Source: Cladorrhinum sp. PSN259
Lineage: Eukaryota; Ascomycota; Sordariomycetes; Sordariales; Podosporaceae
Assembly: GCA_033725935.1 (NCBI GenBank)
Contig: MU867097.1
Coordinates: forward strand, 310,001-374,000
Direction: 5' to 3'
DNA: 64,000 nucleotides
The notes under the pieces are model-generated. The model ran no database searches. It was not told the origin of the DNA and saw only the letters and a list, made by a program, of their open reading frames with translations. Positions within the stretch are counted from its first letter, which is position 1; each line of letters begins with the position of its first letter. Positions 1-10,778 of this stretch are shown here, in pieces. The position numbers and the translations under genes were made by a program.

Positions 1-508
1 GATAAAGGGGATGTGATGTCTGGCGTGTAGCACCGTAGATGGAAAATGGTAGGTCGGGGTTTTTTTTTTGGAAGATTGGAAATCTGGGTATTGATGCTGA
101 TTGGGTAGGAGTTTTCGGAGCAAGTAATAAGAGGGGATGAAAGTGCTTTGAAGGTGGTAAAGATTTTTGAAGGTAGAAAATAGTGTTGAAGGGAGAAGAT
201 AAAAGAAAATAATAAGGAGAAATAGAGAAAGAAATAGATATAATACTACGGGGAGAAGGAGGGAGGTTTAAACCTTTTAGAAACAAGAAGAAAGAAAGAA
301 AGAAAGAAAGAATATTAAAAAACCTCCCAAGAAGGCGTAAAGACGACGTTAAATGAAAGTCAAAAAAGAGAAGTGAAAAAGACGGTGTTAGATAGATAGT
401 AGTATACAAATAAATAATAGCTTAATAAGGATTCGGGAAAATACGGGGAATAGCGGGAAGAGAGGATGATGGTTTGCGTAAAACAGGAAAACAGAAATAA
501 CAGATAGC
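1..508. other. AT/purine-rich intergenic DNA
   Basis: No coding region is supported. The stretch is strongly purine-skewed on the + strand (runs of GAAAG, AAGAAAGAAAG near 285-310) and leads into a minisatellite. Short open frames here lack coding character. Confidence 0.6.
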
Positions 509-641
509 AAGAAGAAGAAGAAGAAGAAGACGACGAAGAAGAAGACGACGAAGAAGAAGACGACGAAGAAGAAGACGACGAAGAAGAAGACGACGAAGAA
601 GAAGACGACGAAGAAGAAGACAACGAAGAAGAAGACGACGG
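509..641. repeat. 15-bp GAA/GAC minisatellite
   Basis: The unit GAAGAAGAAGACGAC repeats in tandem about eight times, with one variant unit (GACAAC) near 620. Length 15 is a multiple of three, so all frames stay open: Glu/Asp repeats in one + frame and polySer in a - frame. No start or stop context supports a protein. A 9-bp tandem repeat (GGACTTGAA, about 3 copies) follows at 690-718. Confidence 0.85.
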
Positions 642-1552
642 GTAGGTGCTGGCTGCAGTTTCACTTCGGGGACGTGCAGTACATGCATCAGGACTTGAAG
701 GACTTGAAGGACTTGAAGACAGGCAGAAGTACTTGGATATGTTTTATGTACAGCACTAAAGAAAGAAAGGGCAATTCGGGGTTGGTGATCATTGGATTTT
801 GTGATGATTCAAATTTGTCAATGTTCCGAAGATTCCCGTTTTCTTTGTTGGTGCGCGTGTGCAGCTGGGTATGTACGTACGTACGTATCTATCATAGTCT
901 GATTGATTATAGTTTCGGTCGGGTATTATTAGGTAGGTAGGTAGCCTGTTGGAGATGGGACTATTATTCCTAACCTGAAAATATTTTCTTTTCTGATTTT
1001 TATTTTTTAATTTTTTAGGTGCGGAATATTGTTATAAAGATAATGTCGTTTGTTTCTCAAGAAATATCACTAACTGGGTTTTTGTTTATTTATATATCTG
1101 TTGGCCAAGCATGGAACGCACGGAAACGCGTGGACAGTTGGTTTAAAGTTCCATGCAATCCTTGTTTTGGGTGGTCATGTTGCCTCGAATCGTCGATGTA
1201 AGTGGTTTGTTACTTGTGGTGGTGCGGGGTTGGTCATGAGTGGCTGCTGGGATTAGATATGCTGTTGGATAGGATTGCTAAATCCACGAGTCCCGATCCG
1301 AGGGCTCGGATCGTGTGGTTGTGTCCGTGTTAGGTATGGTACGGGGGCTTTTGTATGTCCTTGGTGATATATGCCATGTATATTCCGAAGCAGATGGAAA
1401 TCTCTGCCTCTTCCTAGCCTAGCTCCAGGTCTTTAATTCGCCCGTCTCCCATTCTCCCCCCTTTTCTTGTCCATCTTCCGTGATAACATCCCCCAGAGCA
1501 CAGTGCAGAGCCACCCAACGACGACCAAAGTGGTGGAATCCGTCTCCGCTCC
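642..1552. other. Intergenic, no gene seen
   Basis: Contains a GTAC microsatellite (about 872-887) and a GTAG run near 930-945. No open frame shows a recognisable domain. It holds the 3' flank of the cyanovirin-type gene transcribed leftward. Confidence 0.55.
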
Positions 1553-2084
1553 TTAATACCACCGGCAAGCCAACGAGCCATTGACATTACCGACACCCTC
1601 ATCTACACCTAATTAGCCAGTGGACAAGTTTCCCATGAAGAATGAAATACGACATACCCAAATCGAGACGCGAAGTAACGACCAGCCCATCACTCTGGCA
1701 GGTGCACTTGAGGAACTGGCTATCCTCGAGGATGCAGTCGCTGCAGTAGTTGGGGTACTTGCCACTATTCAACCAGATAAGTAAAACTGTGCAGACAGAA
1801 AGCGAGAGGGGGCAAGAGAGGACTTACAGTGGTTGATATGAAAGCTTGGCGGTAATGTAGTCGATCCCAACGCAGAGGGCAATCTCGAACTCGCTCTTGG
1901 TGTAGGTGTTGCTGCCGACCACGCCCGTATCGCTGTTGCTGTTCTTCAGGCAGGAGGCCGAGAGAACGGCAGAGTTACCATAGGATACGTCCTTGCACTG
2001 GGTGGTAAAGTTGCTGTGCTGGCTGTATGCCGCGGCGAGGGCGGGGAGAGCCGCGAGGCAGAGAGTGAATGACGGGACACGCAT
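1553..2084 (-). CDS. Secreted cyanovirin-N homology (CVNH) lectin-like protein
   Basis: Small secreted protein of 139 residues with a CVNH fold, a family known to bind mannose-type glycans. Model: exons 2084-1828, 1764-1658 and 1608-1553, with GTAAGT and GTATGT donors; frame is kept across both introns. The N-terminus MRVPSFTLCLAALPALAAAY is a clear signal peptide, and the ATG directly preceding it was chosen over upstream in-frame codons. Family-like motifs are FTTQCKDVSYG near the mature N-terminus, LSASCLKNS, CTCQ, the SRLDLG segment and a terminal GNVNGSLAC. The four to six Cys suggest an extracellular disulfide-bonded lectin. The first intron is 63 nt and the second 49 nt, near the fungal minimum, so the last exon is slightly less certain. 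Family assignment is from remembered motifs; sugar binding is inferred. Confidence 0.8.
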
Positions 2085-4708
2085 CTTGGAGGTGACCGTA
2101 TGGGGTGGAGGTTGTAAACGAAGAGAGCTCTTCAGTTTTGGCAAATGACTGGCTAAATACCTCAGAAATCTGCAAACGCGAAGTCAACTCATCCTCAACG
2201 CTCTCAACATTGCTGTTTGCTCCCCCACAGAGAGGGTTCAGACGACGACATGGTTGGCAGGGCCGGTGGGAGGTGGCAGCAGGTGCGGATGGCAGAGGGC
2301 AGTAGAATTCTACATGTAGAGAAGGCTAGTTGAGACGATGACATCTAAAGGCAAACAGAGCAAGCTGAAGGGGATGAATAAAGACGGATTTAGACCAAAA
2401 GGAACCGGATTTACTACCAGGCTTTGGAGGCAGATGGATACATCCTGAATGATCACCGATCCCTTCCCACTTTTGAGGACCGGTGTGGTGTTTGTTCCCT
2501 TGGGAAATTTCAACACGCAACTCAGACGAAAACATTGAGGAGGGGTCGTCAGCCCGGGCTAAAACAAAACCGTTGAAAACCGTTAACGATGTTCAAGTCG
2601 GCATGGAAAAAGCAAACAAGCAACTCCAAGCCTGCCAAGACATCTCCCGGCCGCCCAGCCGGCAGTCAGATTTTCTTGGCGAAGAAAGGAGGTTTTTTTA
2701 ATCTCGAGTGGAATATTGAGGTGCTACAAAAAGGAAGAGACACGGTAGCAACGTAGGGCTGATCAAGGAGGCATTATCATGAAGAGCATGTGATGTTGAT
2801 TGTGTTTGTTTGTCCGGTCCGGGGAGGTCACCGTGGATTCCACCATCCGACGAGTTCGTCGATGGCGATGCCAATGCTGTGAAACGAAACAAGATGAACA
2901 CTTTGATAGTAGTTCATCCCGGAGATCCCGTGTTGACCGGGAGAATACGCAGTAATTAATACACTAATAAATAATTGAGATGCAGTGCATGAAGGGTGTG
3001 AGGCATAAGAACCATAAAACCCAAAACACGCCTTTTTTTTTTCTTACAACGTCTTCCCCGCCACATGCCTGCAGTCGAGATTAGACGCGCCCCTCCTCTC
3101 ATTTCCAACATCCCCAAACCACATCCACTTTTGAGGCTTTGAGCGGAATCAGTGGATTCTAGAACGATGAGAGAAGGAGCGAAATGGGGAATCTCCCATC
3201 ATGATTTTCCACACCATCAGCCCAGCATGGATGGTCCGTGATGAGGAGAGAAGATCCCACGGCAGACGCCACACCCAAGGGGGTTGGGAGGTGGTGTGGC
3301 ATTTGCGTTCGCAGTGAGTGTGGCATTGGCATGCAGCAAGCTGAAGAACTAAAGCTGCAGAATTGAACGGGTTTTGGCGTTTGACTTGGCAAACTGCAGC
3401 CACCATGTTTCTTGTGCATGCTCTGCCATGTTTCAAACCCTTTCTGGAGTTGATGATGAGAGATAGATAACAAAAAAACCAGGCAAAATTGGCAAATGTG
3501 TTGTTGGCTGTTGGCCGTTATTTCCAACCACCGGGGAATCGGACCAATTAGCGCAGGCAGGGAATCATGAATCGAGGCATGACAACACATCTCATCTGAA
3601 GGCCTTATCGCAATCGAAGCAGCGGGCTCTGCCTCCGGAAGGCCCCCTCATCGGGTCATTTCGAGGTGGCCGGACCCAGCATTCTTTGACAAGAAGTGGC
3701 CGGTGCTCAGCTGAGGTGATGCACGGTGATCTCTTTCGCTTGTTAATTGATTGAGTTAAAAAAAAAATCAAGGTTGGGGATTCCATCGATGCCATCTGAT
3801 ATCGCTGATATCACCACCCACTTTCCCCCCCCAGTTCCTGGCAGTTTTTTTTTGTGCCTTGATTTAGCTCCCACCTTAACCAGGTTGCATCGTTGTTCAA
3901 CGGCAGCTTCTCATAGGTCCAGACCCCTGGTGCCCACTAAACCATCATCCACCTCCCCCCTTCTCGCTACCCCCGTTGGCTTTGTTTCCGTCATTTGCGC
4001 TCTCTTGACTCGTTTTTCCCCCTTTGACACCTGCATCTCTTGAATCGGTCGCTCGCGATTTGCAAGCAACTTTCCTCTCTTTTTTTCAATCCTTCTGCCA
4101 ACTCCGGCTTTTTGCACATACGTCCGTCATTCTTGACGGTCAGCCACTCGTTCTCTACATACACCTCCAAACATTCGCTATTGCATTTCTACCCAGTTTT
4201 CTCTCACTCTCGCTGCATCCATCCGCAAGCGCCAGCGCCATACCGCACCACCGCAGCGTATCCAATCCGCACCTCCCGACACAAGACATACATACACGAA
4301 CAATACAATCACCAATCATCCATCCAAATTCAATCGTTTTCGTAAATTACAATATATTTATATAATACCCTACCTACCTCGGACGATCGCTGTTGTTTTA
4401 CAAACCAAAAAGACCCGAAGCGCGCGCGACCCTTTGTTTATCCCTCTGCGTACCTCAGACCTGAGACACTACCAATCCAGGGGTTTTGCCGCTCAGACTC
4501 CATCCGAACATCGCCAACCAAACAACCATTCCCCGGTACTGCGTACCTGGAACGCTTCCCGCCGCAGCGACACACACCTGACATCCGACACCCGGCTCCC
4601 TGCGTGCGTTGCGCTGTCGACGCACCAGGCTCACAGTAAACAATAATTATAACGACAGCAGCATCAACTCTCTTCACAACCGAATCTCCACCACTGGACG
4701 ATGCCAAG
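2085..4708. other. Long intergenic region / TBC-gene promoter and 5' leader
   Basis: No supported gene in 2.6 kb. The right third (about 3830-4700) is pyrimidine-rich with CT and CAC tracts, typical of a fungal promoter and long 5' UTR for the TBC gene that follows. A TATA-like AT tract (TTTATATAAT) lies near 4357. Several open frames here (for example 4024-4365) are low-complexity Ser/His/Pro translations of the pyrimidine tract. Confidence 0.6.
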
Positions 4709-4712
4709 ATGA
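4701..4712 (+). promoter_or_regulatory. Three-codon uORF overlapping the TBC start codon
   Basis: ATG CCA AGA TGA reads Met-Pro-Arg-stop. Its TGA overlaps the main ATG at 4709, which is followed at once by a second in-frame ATG at 4712. A scanning ribosome would meet this uORF immediately before the main start, so it could dampen or couple translation. This is seen directly in the sequence; function is inferred and depends on the transcript including this position. Confidence 0.45.
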
Positions 4713-6993
4713 TGATCTACGAGAGACCCGTTCATGATGCCGTCCTGCCCGGCCCCCATTCACCTCCGAGCATGACTGCCTCCAAGTCGTCCAAATCTTC
4801 CTCCCTCAGCTCAATTGTTTCCGACGACAACAGCGTGCTCGACGATGTGAGCCATTTTGAGGACATTGGACTCGATGACGGTGGGCTGGAGCCCCGTCGC
4901 CTTTCCGACCAGCAAATCAAGAACACGCACCCGTTTAACCCTAATTTCGCTGCTGATACACTCGCTGCAACCAGAAGGCCTCTGTCGGCTTCCACACCCC
5001 GACTGCAGAGCACTCGCGATTCTTCAAAGCACCGTCCGGCTCCTTTGACGAAGGCCCGTCCGAACCTCGCTCCTCTGCAGAGCCAGATCCGGTCGGTCAA
5101 TGGCCGAGTTGCAAGCCTTGGAGTTTTGCCCGAGCCACAGACGAGCCCTCTTCCAATTCGCAACCTCGCCCTCCGACCCTCTCAGACGTTTAATGGACGC
5201 AATCGAAGCCCCAGCCCAGCAGGTCTCACCCTTGCCCCGAGGGAGACCAACCTCACCGGAAAGCCAAGACGGAGCAGCTGGCAAGCCAACAGAGAACGCA
5301 AGACAGCGTTGCAACTGGAGCTCGAGTGCGACGAGGACGATGGAGACGACATTCCCGACTTTCTCGTTCTGGACAACGTTCCTCTCTCACCAAGACCACC
5401 CTCTGAACGGACCAAGAGCCAGCCACCTTCCAAGGCGCCATCCCCCGAGCGACCCCCTAAGGAAAGGGTCCGCAGCGTCGGCAATGGAACGCCTGCCGTA
5501 GCTGCAGCTCAGGGCTCCCTTCGATCACCAACCTGGAAATCTGACCCTGCGCCCTCAACCCTCAGCTCTGCCTCCTCAAGCCGAGTTGGAAGCCCCACTG
5601 CGACCAGAGCCAAGAGCTGGACCGCTGTTTTGGGAGATTTGAGTGCCGAGGCCAAGGCGCTGACTGAAAAGCTCGAGGAACACGCCGAAGAGATGGAGCA
5701 CAGGTCGTCGCAGCGATCCAGCACCGGTTCTATGCCAAATCCTACCAGAAGAATGTCGGAGACCGATGCGAAGCCCCGAGTCAAGTCCGCCCTGGCAGAG
5801 CTTCCGCCCCTTCGTCGTTCCAATGTCATGATTGACCCATTGCCAATTTCCAAGGAGAAGGAGGCCGTTTTGTCACGAACTCGCCCATCCTGGCTCCCTC
5901 CCAAGGATCGCAACGAGGAGCGTCGCCATTTGAAGGAGTACCAGAAGATGATGGCTCAGAGCATCGAGGCTGAGAAGCGACGGGAAGCCGCCAAGAGAGT
6001 CAGATCCGAATGCCGTGATATTGCTGCCGACAGTCTGATGCAAATCTGGGAGCGTGATATCCTTCCCCGGTGGAATGAGGCTGTTCGCGAGCGCAGAACT
6101 AGGGATATGTGGTGGCGAGGAATTGCTCCGCGAAGCCGAGGAGCCGTTTGGAAGCGGGCAATTGGTAATGATCTTGGACTTACCAAGACCTCATTTGATG
6201 CCGCCCTCAGCAGAGCTCGCGAAGCTGAAGCCAAGACCAAGGCGGGACACGGAAGCATGGAAGATTCTCGGGCCGTTGCTTGGTTCGATCTCATCAGGAA
6301 AGATGTTCAAGAACGAACGTGGCCCGATCTGCGTATTTTCCTGCCTGGAGGTCCTCTCCATCAGAGCTTGGTGGATGTCTTGAGGGCATATGCCATGTAC
6401 CGAAGTGATATTGGTTACGTTCCTGGCTGCAATGTGAGTTTTAATCCATGTTGTTTTTGAAAGAAAGAATACTAACTCCTGAAAAGACAATTGCGGCACT
6501 TTTGCTTCTCAACCTCCCAACCCCAGTAGATGCTTTCGTTGCCCTTGCCAACGTTCTCAATCGCTCCCTCCCACTCAGCTTCTACGCATCCGATGCCGGC
6601 GCCAAGTCCTCAGCATACAACCTTCTCATGCAGACTCTCTCCCACAAATCAACAGCTCTCTTCGATCATCTCGTTCAGCTTCCCGACCACGACCCCAATT
6701 TTTACCTGAACGACATCTTCACCAGTCTTTTCACCAACCAGTTAGCTCTCGACGAGGCCACCAGACTTTGGGATGTCTACGTGTTTGAGGGCGATGCGGT
6801 ATTGATCCGTGCTGGAGTTGCTCTCCTCAATCTTAAGGAGATGTCACTGCTGGGTACCAAGTCCATGGCAGAGGTCAAAGAGATTCTTAAATCGACCTTG
6901 GACGGGAACAAGCCAGCATCGACACAAGTCCTTGGTGGGAACGCCGAGGAAGAGAGATGGATGCGTGCTGTTAGGGATGCGGGTAAGGCCTGA
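4709..6993 (+). CDS. TBC-domain (Rab-GAP-like) protein with altered catalytic fingers
   Basis: 743 residues in two exons (4709-6433 and 6487-6993), with a GTGAGT donor and a phase-0 junction reading PGCN|TIAALLL. The first 370 or so residues are low-complexity Ser/Pro/Arg-rich and probably disordered, with an acidic patch. A basic helical stretch (about 400-450) precedes the TBC domain, which starts near residue 467 (WWRGIAPRSRGAVWKRAIG) and runs to about 715. TBC proteins normally accelerate GTP hydrolysis on Rab GTPases with an Arg finger (IxxDxxR) and a Gln finger (YxQ). Here the Arg motif reads IRKDVQERTW, with Arg one place late (about residue 535), and the Gln position reads YVPGC, with Pro at 572. 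It may therefore be a weak or non-catalytic GAP. The C-terminal half (LWDVYVFEGD) is normal. No close orthologue name is claimed. Confidence 0.85.
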
Positions 6994-7991
6994 TTTCTCC
7001 CTACTGCATCATTGATACGATCAACAAAAAGAAAACAAAAAACGTACATATGACATCGACATCGGACACACACAACTTTACTTTATATAAACTTGAGGGA
7101 AAAGTCAAAAGGGACGCACATAGTTTTACGAACGCAGTTATGAACATTCGGGGTAAGGGTGGATATACCTTTAAAATTTACTTTTGAAGCAGCATGGCTA
7201 CTGCATATATGCATGTTGCTGCAGCTACTTGGCGTTTTTACTTTTCCTTGCAGTTTCTGCACACCTAAACAGAGTGTGCTTTCTTTTTCTATTCGGAACT
7301 TGGAGTTTCTTTGGGGGCGCCGCCTTCTTTTTCCTCTTCTTTTTAGGGGCGTCCAACAAACTTTTTATTTTCTGTTTCTGTTCTACATTCTGCTCTAATC
7401 CTAATCGGTTTTGGAGGAATAAGAAGTACCAAAGTACTGTTTAAAACCTTAATTTTTTTATTTGTTGTTGATGTTAACCACCGGGTGTGGTTCTTTTGAT
7501 AAGGGGAAGAGTAGTTAGTTTGTGGTGGTTTGGGGCTTTTATGAGTTGAGGGAAAATTGGGAGGAGATGATGGAACAAAGTATATAAGAGAGAGATGTTT
7601 TTTTGCAGATTGTTTGATCTACTTTTGAAAAGACTCTTTTTGCTTTGAAGTTCTTGTTTTGTTTGTAGTTTGTAGTTTGGATATATATGAACTCGAAGCT
7701 GTTGAGGGTATTTATGGGATGGGCGAGTGGAGGAGGAAAAGAAAATGTTATTTTACATGGTTCTCGTTCAGATTTATTGAAGAATGGATTTTACCTTGTG
7801 TATGTGTGCGTATGTGTGTATGTGTTTGTGTATTTCTGTCCACTGTGATCGGTGGGTATCCGCAAGTTACTTTGCTGCTCCTTTGATCTTTTACTTTCCA
7901 CGGAAACTTTGTCTTTCTAGCAATTCGTTTTTGAACTTTTGCTGTGGTTGTAATTATCATACATACACAGTTACAGTACATAGCTATGCAG

Positions 7992-8015
7992 GTGTGTGTG
8001 TGTGTGTGTGTGTGT
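7992..8015. repeat. (GT)n microsatellite
   Basis: Twelve uninterrupted GT dinucleotides. A looser GTGTAT/GTGCGT tract lies just upstream at about 7798-7830. Confidence 0.95.
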
Positions 8016-8579
8016 ATGTGACCCTTTCAAGCTTCGGTACGCAGTCAAAAGAATTTGGATAAACACAAGATCAGGGAAATCTAATTAGCAGGTGTGGAAG
8101 AAGGGATGTGGTGACATTTATGACTCGAGTAGAATTTTTAAACCAGGCGTCTACTTTTCCTGATATTAACTTGATTACATGAGTCTGTCAGGTAAGGGAA
8201 TGTGACATGGACAAAAAAAGGGCGGATGTTTTTTGTTTTTGTTTTTTTTTTCTTTCTACCTGCTTGACAAAGTTGTAAAAGAAGATTATGTATAACCCAT
8301 AATTGGGGCAGCGGTTTTGGGTAATTAAGGGACCGAGAGAAGAAGGAGGAAAAGAATAAGAAAGTTTAAATCTTCTAGGGAGGGCGAACTCCATAGTCCT
8401 TGCACCCTGTCAAAATGTCTGTTGGCTAGGGGAGGGGAGGGGGATATTTTCCCACAGTTGTGAAAACTGAGAGTCTTCTTCTTTCTTGATTCTTTGTTAG
8501 CCTGAGGCTGTTATCGTGCGTGGCGCGGTTAGGCTGAAGGGGCCAGGAGGCGGAGACGAGAGTTTTTGTTCTTGCCTTG

Positions 8580-8600
8580 TCTCTCTCTCTCTCTCTCTCC
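8580..8600. repeat. (CT)n microsatellite
   Basis: About ten CT dinucleotides directly 5' of the Gag-like relic. Confidence 0.95.
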
Positions 8601-8681
8601 GAGGGTGAAGTGGTGCCGTGCCCGGCTCGAACCGTGCCGGCCCTGACGCAGCACCCTGCGGGGACTGTATTACTCTGTTAA

Positions 8682-9203
8682 CCTGTCAAGAATCCTTATT
8701 TTGAGTTCGAACGCATGTGGGGACCCAATGGCCCTCCACATCACAACGAAGCTCTGAGAGCAATCGACATGCTCTGTGAAGATGAAGCCGCTGCTTTCTT
8801 CGACAGCTCTCTCGAACTGAAGGATATCATCGAACTGGCTGATGAGTCCGCTGCCACACCTGAGGACTACCAGACAGTCAAGAATGCCCTGAAGCAACGT
8901 TTTCCTGCCAGAATGACCGACGAAGCGGTGATCACCCCTGCGTCTGTAGAGTTCAGGGATCTGAAGCAGAATGCTGGCGAGACTCTCCAGTCTTCCTACT
9001 CCCGAACCCGAAGCATCCACCAGAGACTGAGCTTCCGAGATCTACCAAAGGACGCCAACGCAGCCAGAGCGAACCCTCTCTCCCCGATGGAGAAAACCTT
9101 CTTGACCAATGTCATTGAGAAGTTCGTCAGGGGGCTGTACAAGAAGATAGCCTTCCACGTCCAATGGGCACTAGTAAAGCTTCTTCTGGCAATGACCGGG
9201 TAG
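8682..9203 (+). mobile_element. LTR-retrotransposon Gag-like relic
   Basis: An open frame begins just after an in-frame TAA at about 8679; its first ATG is at 8715 and it ends in a stop at 9203. The translation is acidic and helical, with a pattern typical of Ty3/Copia Gag capsid regions: a run of charged helices, KNALKQRFP, then EFRDLKQNAGETLQSSYSR, a signature of the retrotransposon Gag domain. It stops without a zinc knuckle, protease, reverse transcriptase or integrase, and no LTRs were spotted on either side. It is most simply a fragment, but the open frame of about 170 codons could also be a host-retained Gag-derived gene. Base composition is more GC-rich than the flanks. Family placement is by pattern only. 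Confidence 0.6.
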
Positions 9204-10778
9204 TCCGCTTCTCCCTTCCTTTCGTTGACTCATCATTCATCCATCTTCCTTCTCAGACTAGAGGAGAATGTAGATTAGTGCCAGTGCACCAGTCCAATCC
9301 CCACAGTGTACTGATAAATTTGGTTTGATAGAAAGGGGGTTTTGATGGATGGATGTGATCAGGACAAGACGAGTCACAAAATATAAATCAAGATGACTGA
9401 CTGGCAGAGAGGGTTATGTGTTAATAACGTTTGTTGTCGGTAGTTTATAATAGTAAAGTCAATAGAAAACTTTAATAAGAAAATTTGATCAGTCTTTTTC
9501 TGGGACACTTGGTCAAAGATAGGGAAAAAGGGGAAAATAAAACAAAAAGGAGTATAGAGTAAAAAAAATAAACGGCATCAAAATGTCTAAAAGAAAAATA
9601 TGCAAGTCATAAAAACCCATATAGCTTCAATGCCATCACTTTCCCAACGTCCCTTTTCCATATCTATCTCAAAACTCCTACTTACCTATCTAATACAAAT
9701 GTTCATTCGTCTTTTTCCATATCCAACCTTTGTCTCTTGAAAGATTCTCACCAGCTATCCAGGTTCCTTCCCTAGACGGGTTTAAAAGAACATCAGTCTG
9801 TCCGAATTCGCCATGAGGAAACGAAAACTCCATCGATTCCGAGTCAGTGCTAATATAAATCTACGCTCAACTTCTCAGTAAAGCATACATGATGACAAAA
9901 CCAAGCAGGTCCCTTTTTCACTCCCCTTCATACCACTTATATTTCTTTTGATATACCTCGTTTTGCTAAATATCGTGCGTCTTCAACTCATTTCGCAGCA
10001 GTCTGTCTTTACCTCTTTCTACACATATTCAATCAGGGCCTCCTCGTCGGGCATATTGAACCTTTCTTTTTCAAGCTTTGTCTTAACTTTATTCAAGTTT
10101 ATTATTCTTTCACATCTCTCTCAAAGGCCGTATTAATTAAAATCTTATTTTGCGTGTATTTGACTACCGACCAAAGGAAATATCCGACTTTCTCTCTTTT
10201 TTATGTCCGTTTTACAATGATGAAGAGACCCTCAACTCTTTTAATACCTTGTTCACTATCTCTTAAACCTTCTTAACTCTCTTTTGCACCCTCTTCTCTC
10301 TCTTTTACACCTTCTCATTTTCTGTTAAAGATATTCTTGATCTCGTTCTCTGCCTGTTCAAGATAAATCAAGGTATTATCGACTCCGCTTATCCCGTTAT
10401 TAATTCCTTTAGAGTTGCTAGAGATAGAGGTTTGCTGCTAGAAAGATAAAATAACGTCGTGAAAATGGACAGGTGAGGATAGTATATTCGACTATAAAAA
10501 GAAAAAGAAGAGCACGAGGCAGCGAAAACGAGAGCGTATGATTGATGGAGTGGGAAGTTGCTGACAGTAATCTGGAAACGTATTTTAGGCTAGGCGATCG
10601 GTATTTCCTATTCACAGCAGCGTGGGGGGGTAGCCAGTGCTTTCTATTGTCTCCCGTGAAAAATACCTATTTAATTGGGTATATTGCAATCAAGACACAT
10701 TAGTATCTGTATGATGCAATGTTGTTGGAATACGCAATCCCCGTACTCCTTCGATAGCTTAGATCGATATCCACAGGA
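9204..10778. other. AT-rich intergenic DNA
   Basis: No gene seen. It is AT-rich and has a degenerate CT/ACC-rich tract (about 10230-10330) built from loosely repeated CTCTTTTACACC-like words. It contains the 3' flank of the zinc-finger gene. Confidence 0.55.

Larger units (their letters stand above)
6994..8675. other. Repeat-rich intergenic DNA
   Basis: T-rich 3' flank of the TBC gene, then AT-rich DNA with two microsatellites listed separately. Short ORFs (for example 7659-7886 and 7784-8062) are low-complexity Cys/Val/Phe translations of GT-rich sequence and are not believed. Confidence 0.6.

Noticed and set aside
360..623. Poly-Ser protein on the - strand
   Set aside because: Produced by the 15-bp repeat; no coding sequence outside the repeat.
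3159..3590. 143-codon - frame
   Set aside because: No domain, no signal peptide, Cys/His/Ser/Pro composition typical of random frames here.
4024..4365. 113-codon frame upstream of the TBC gene
   Set aside because: Low-complexity Ser/His/Pro translation of a pyrimidine-rich leader.
8624..8633. B-box-like GGTTCGAGCC on the - strand
   Set aside because: Flanking bases do not pair into a T arm and no A box lies upstream.
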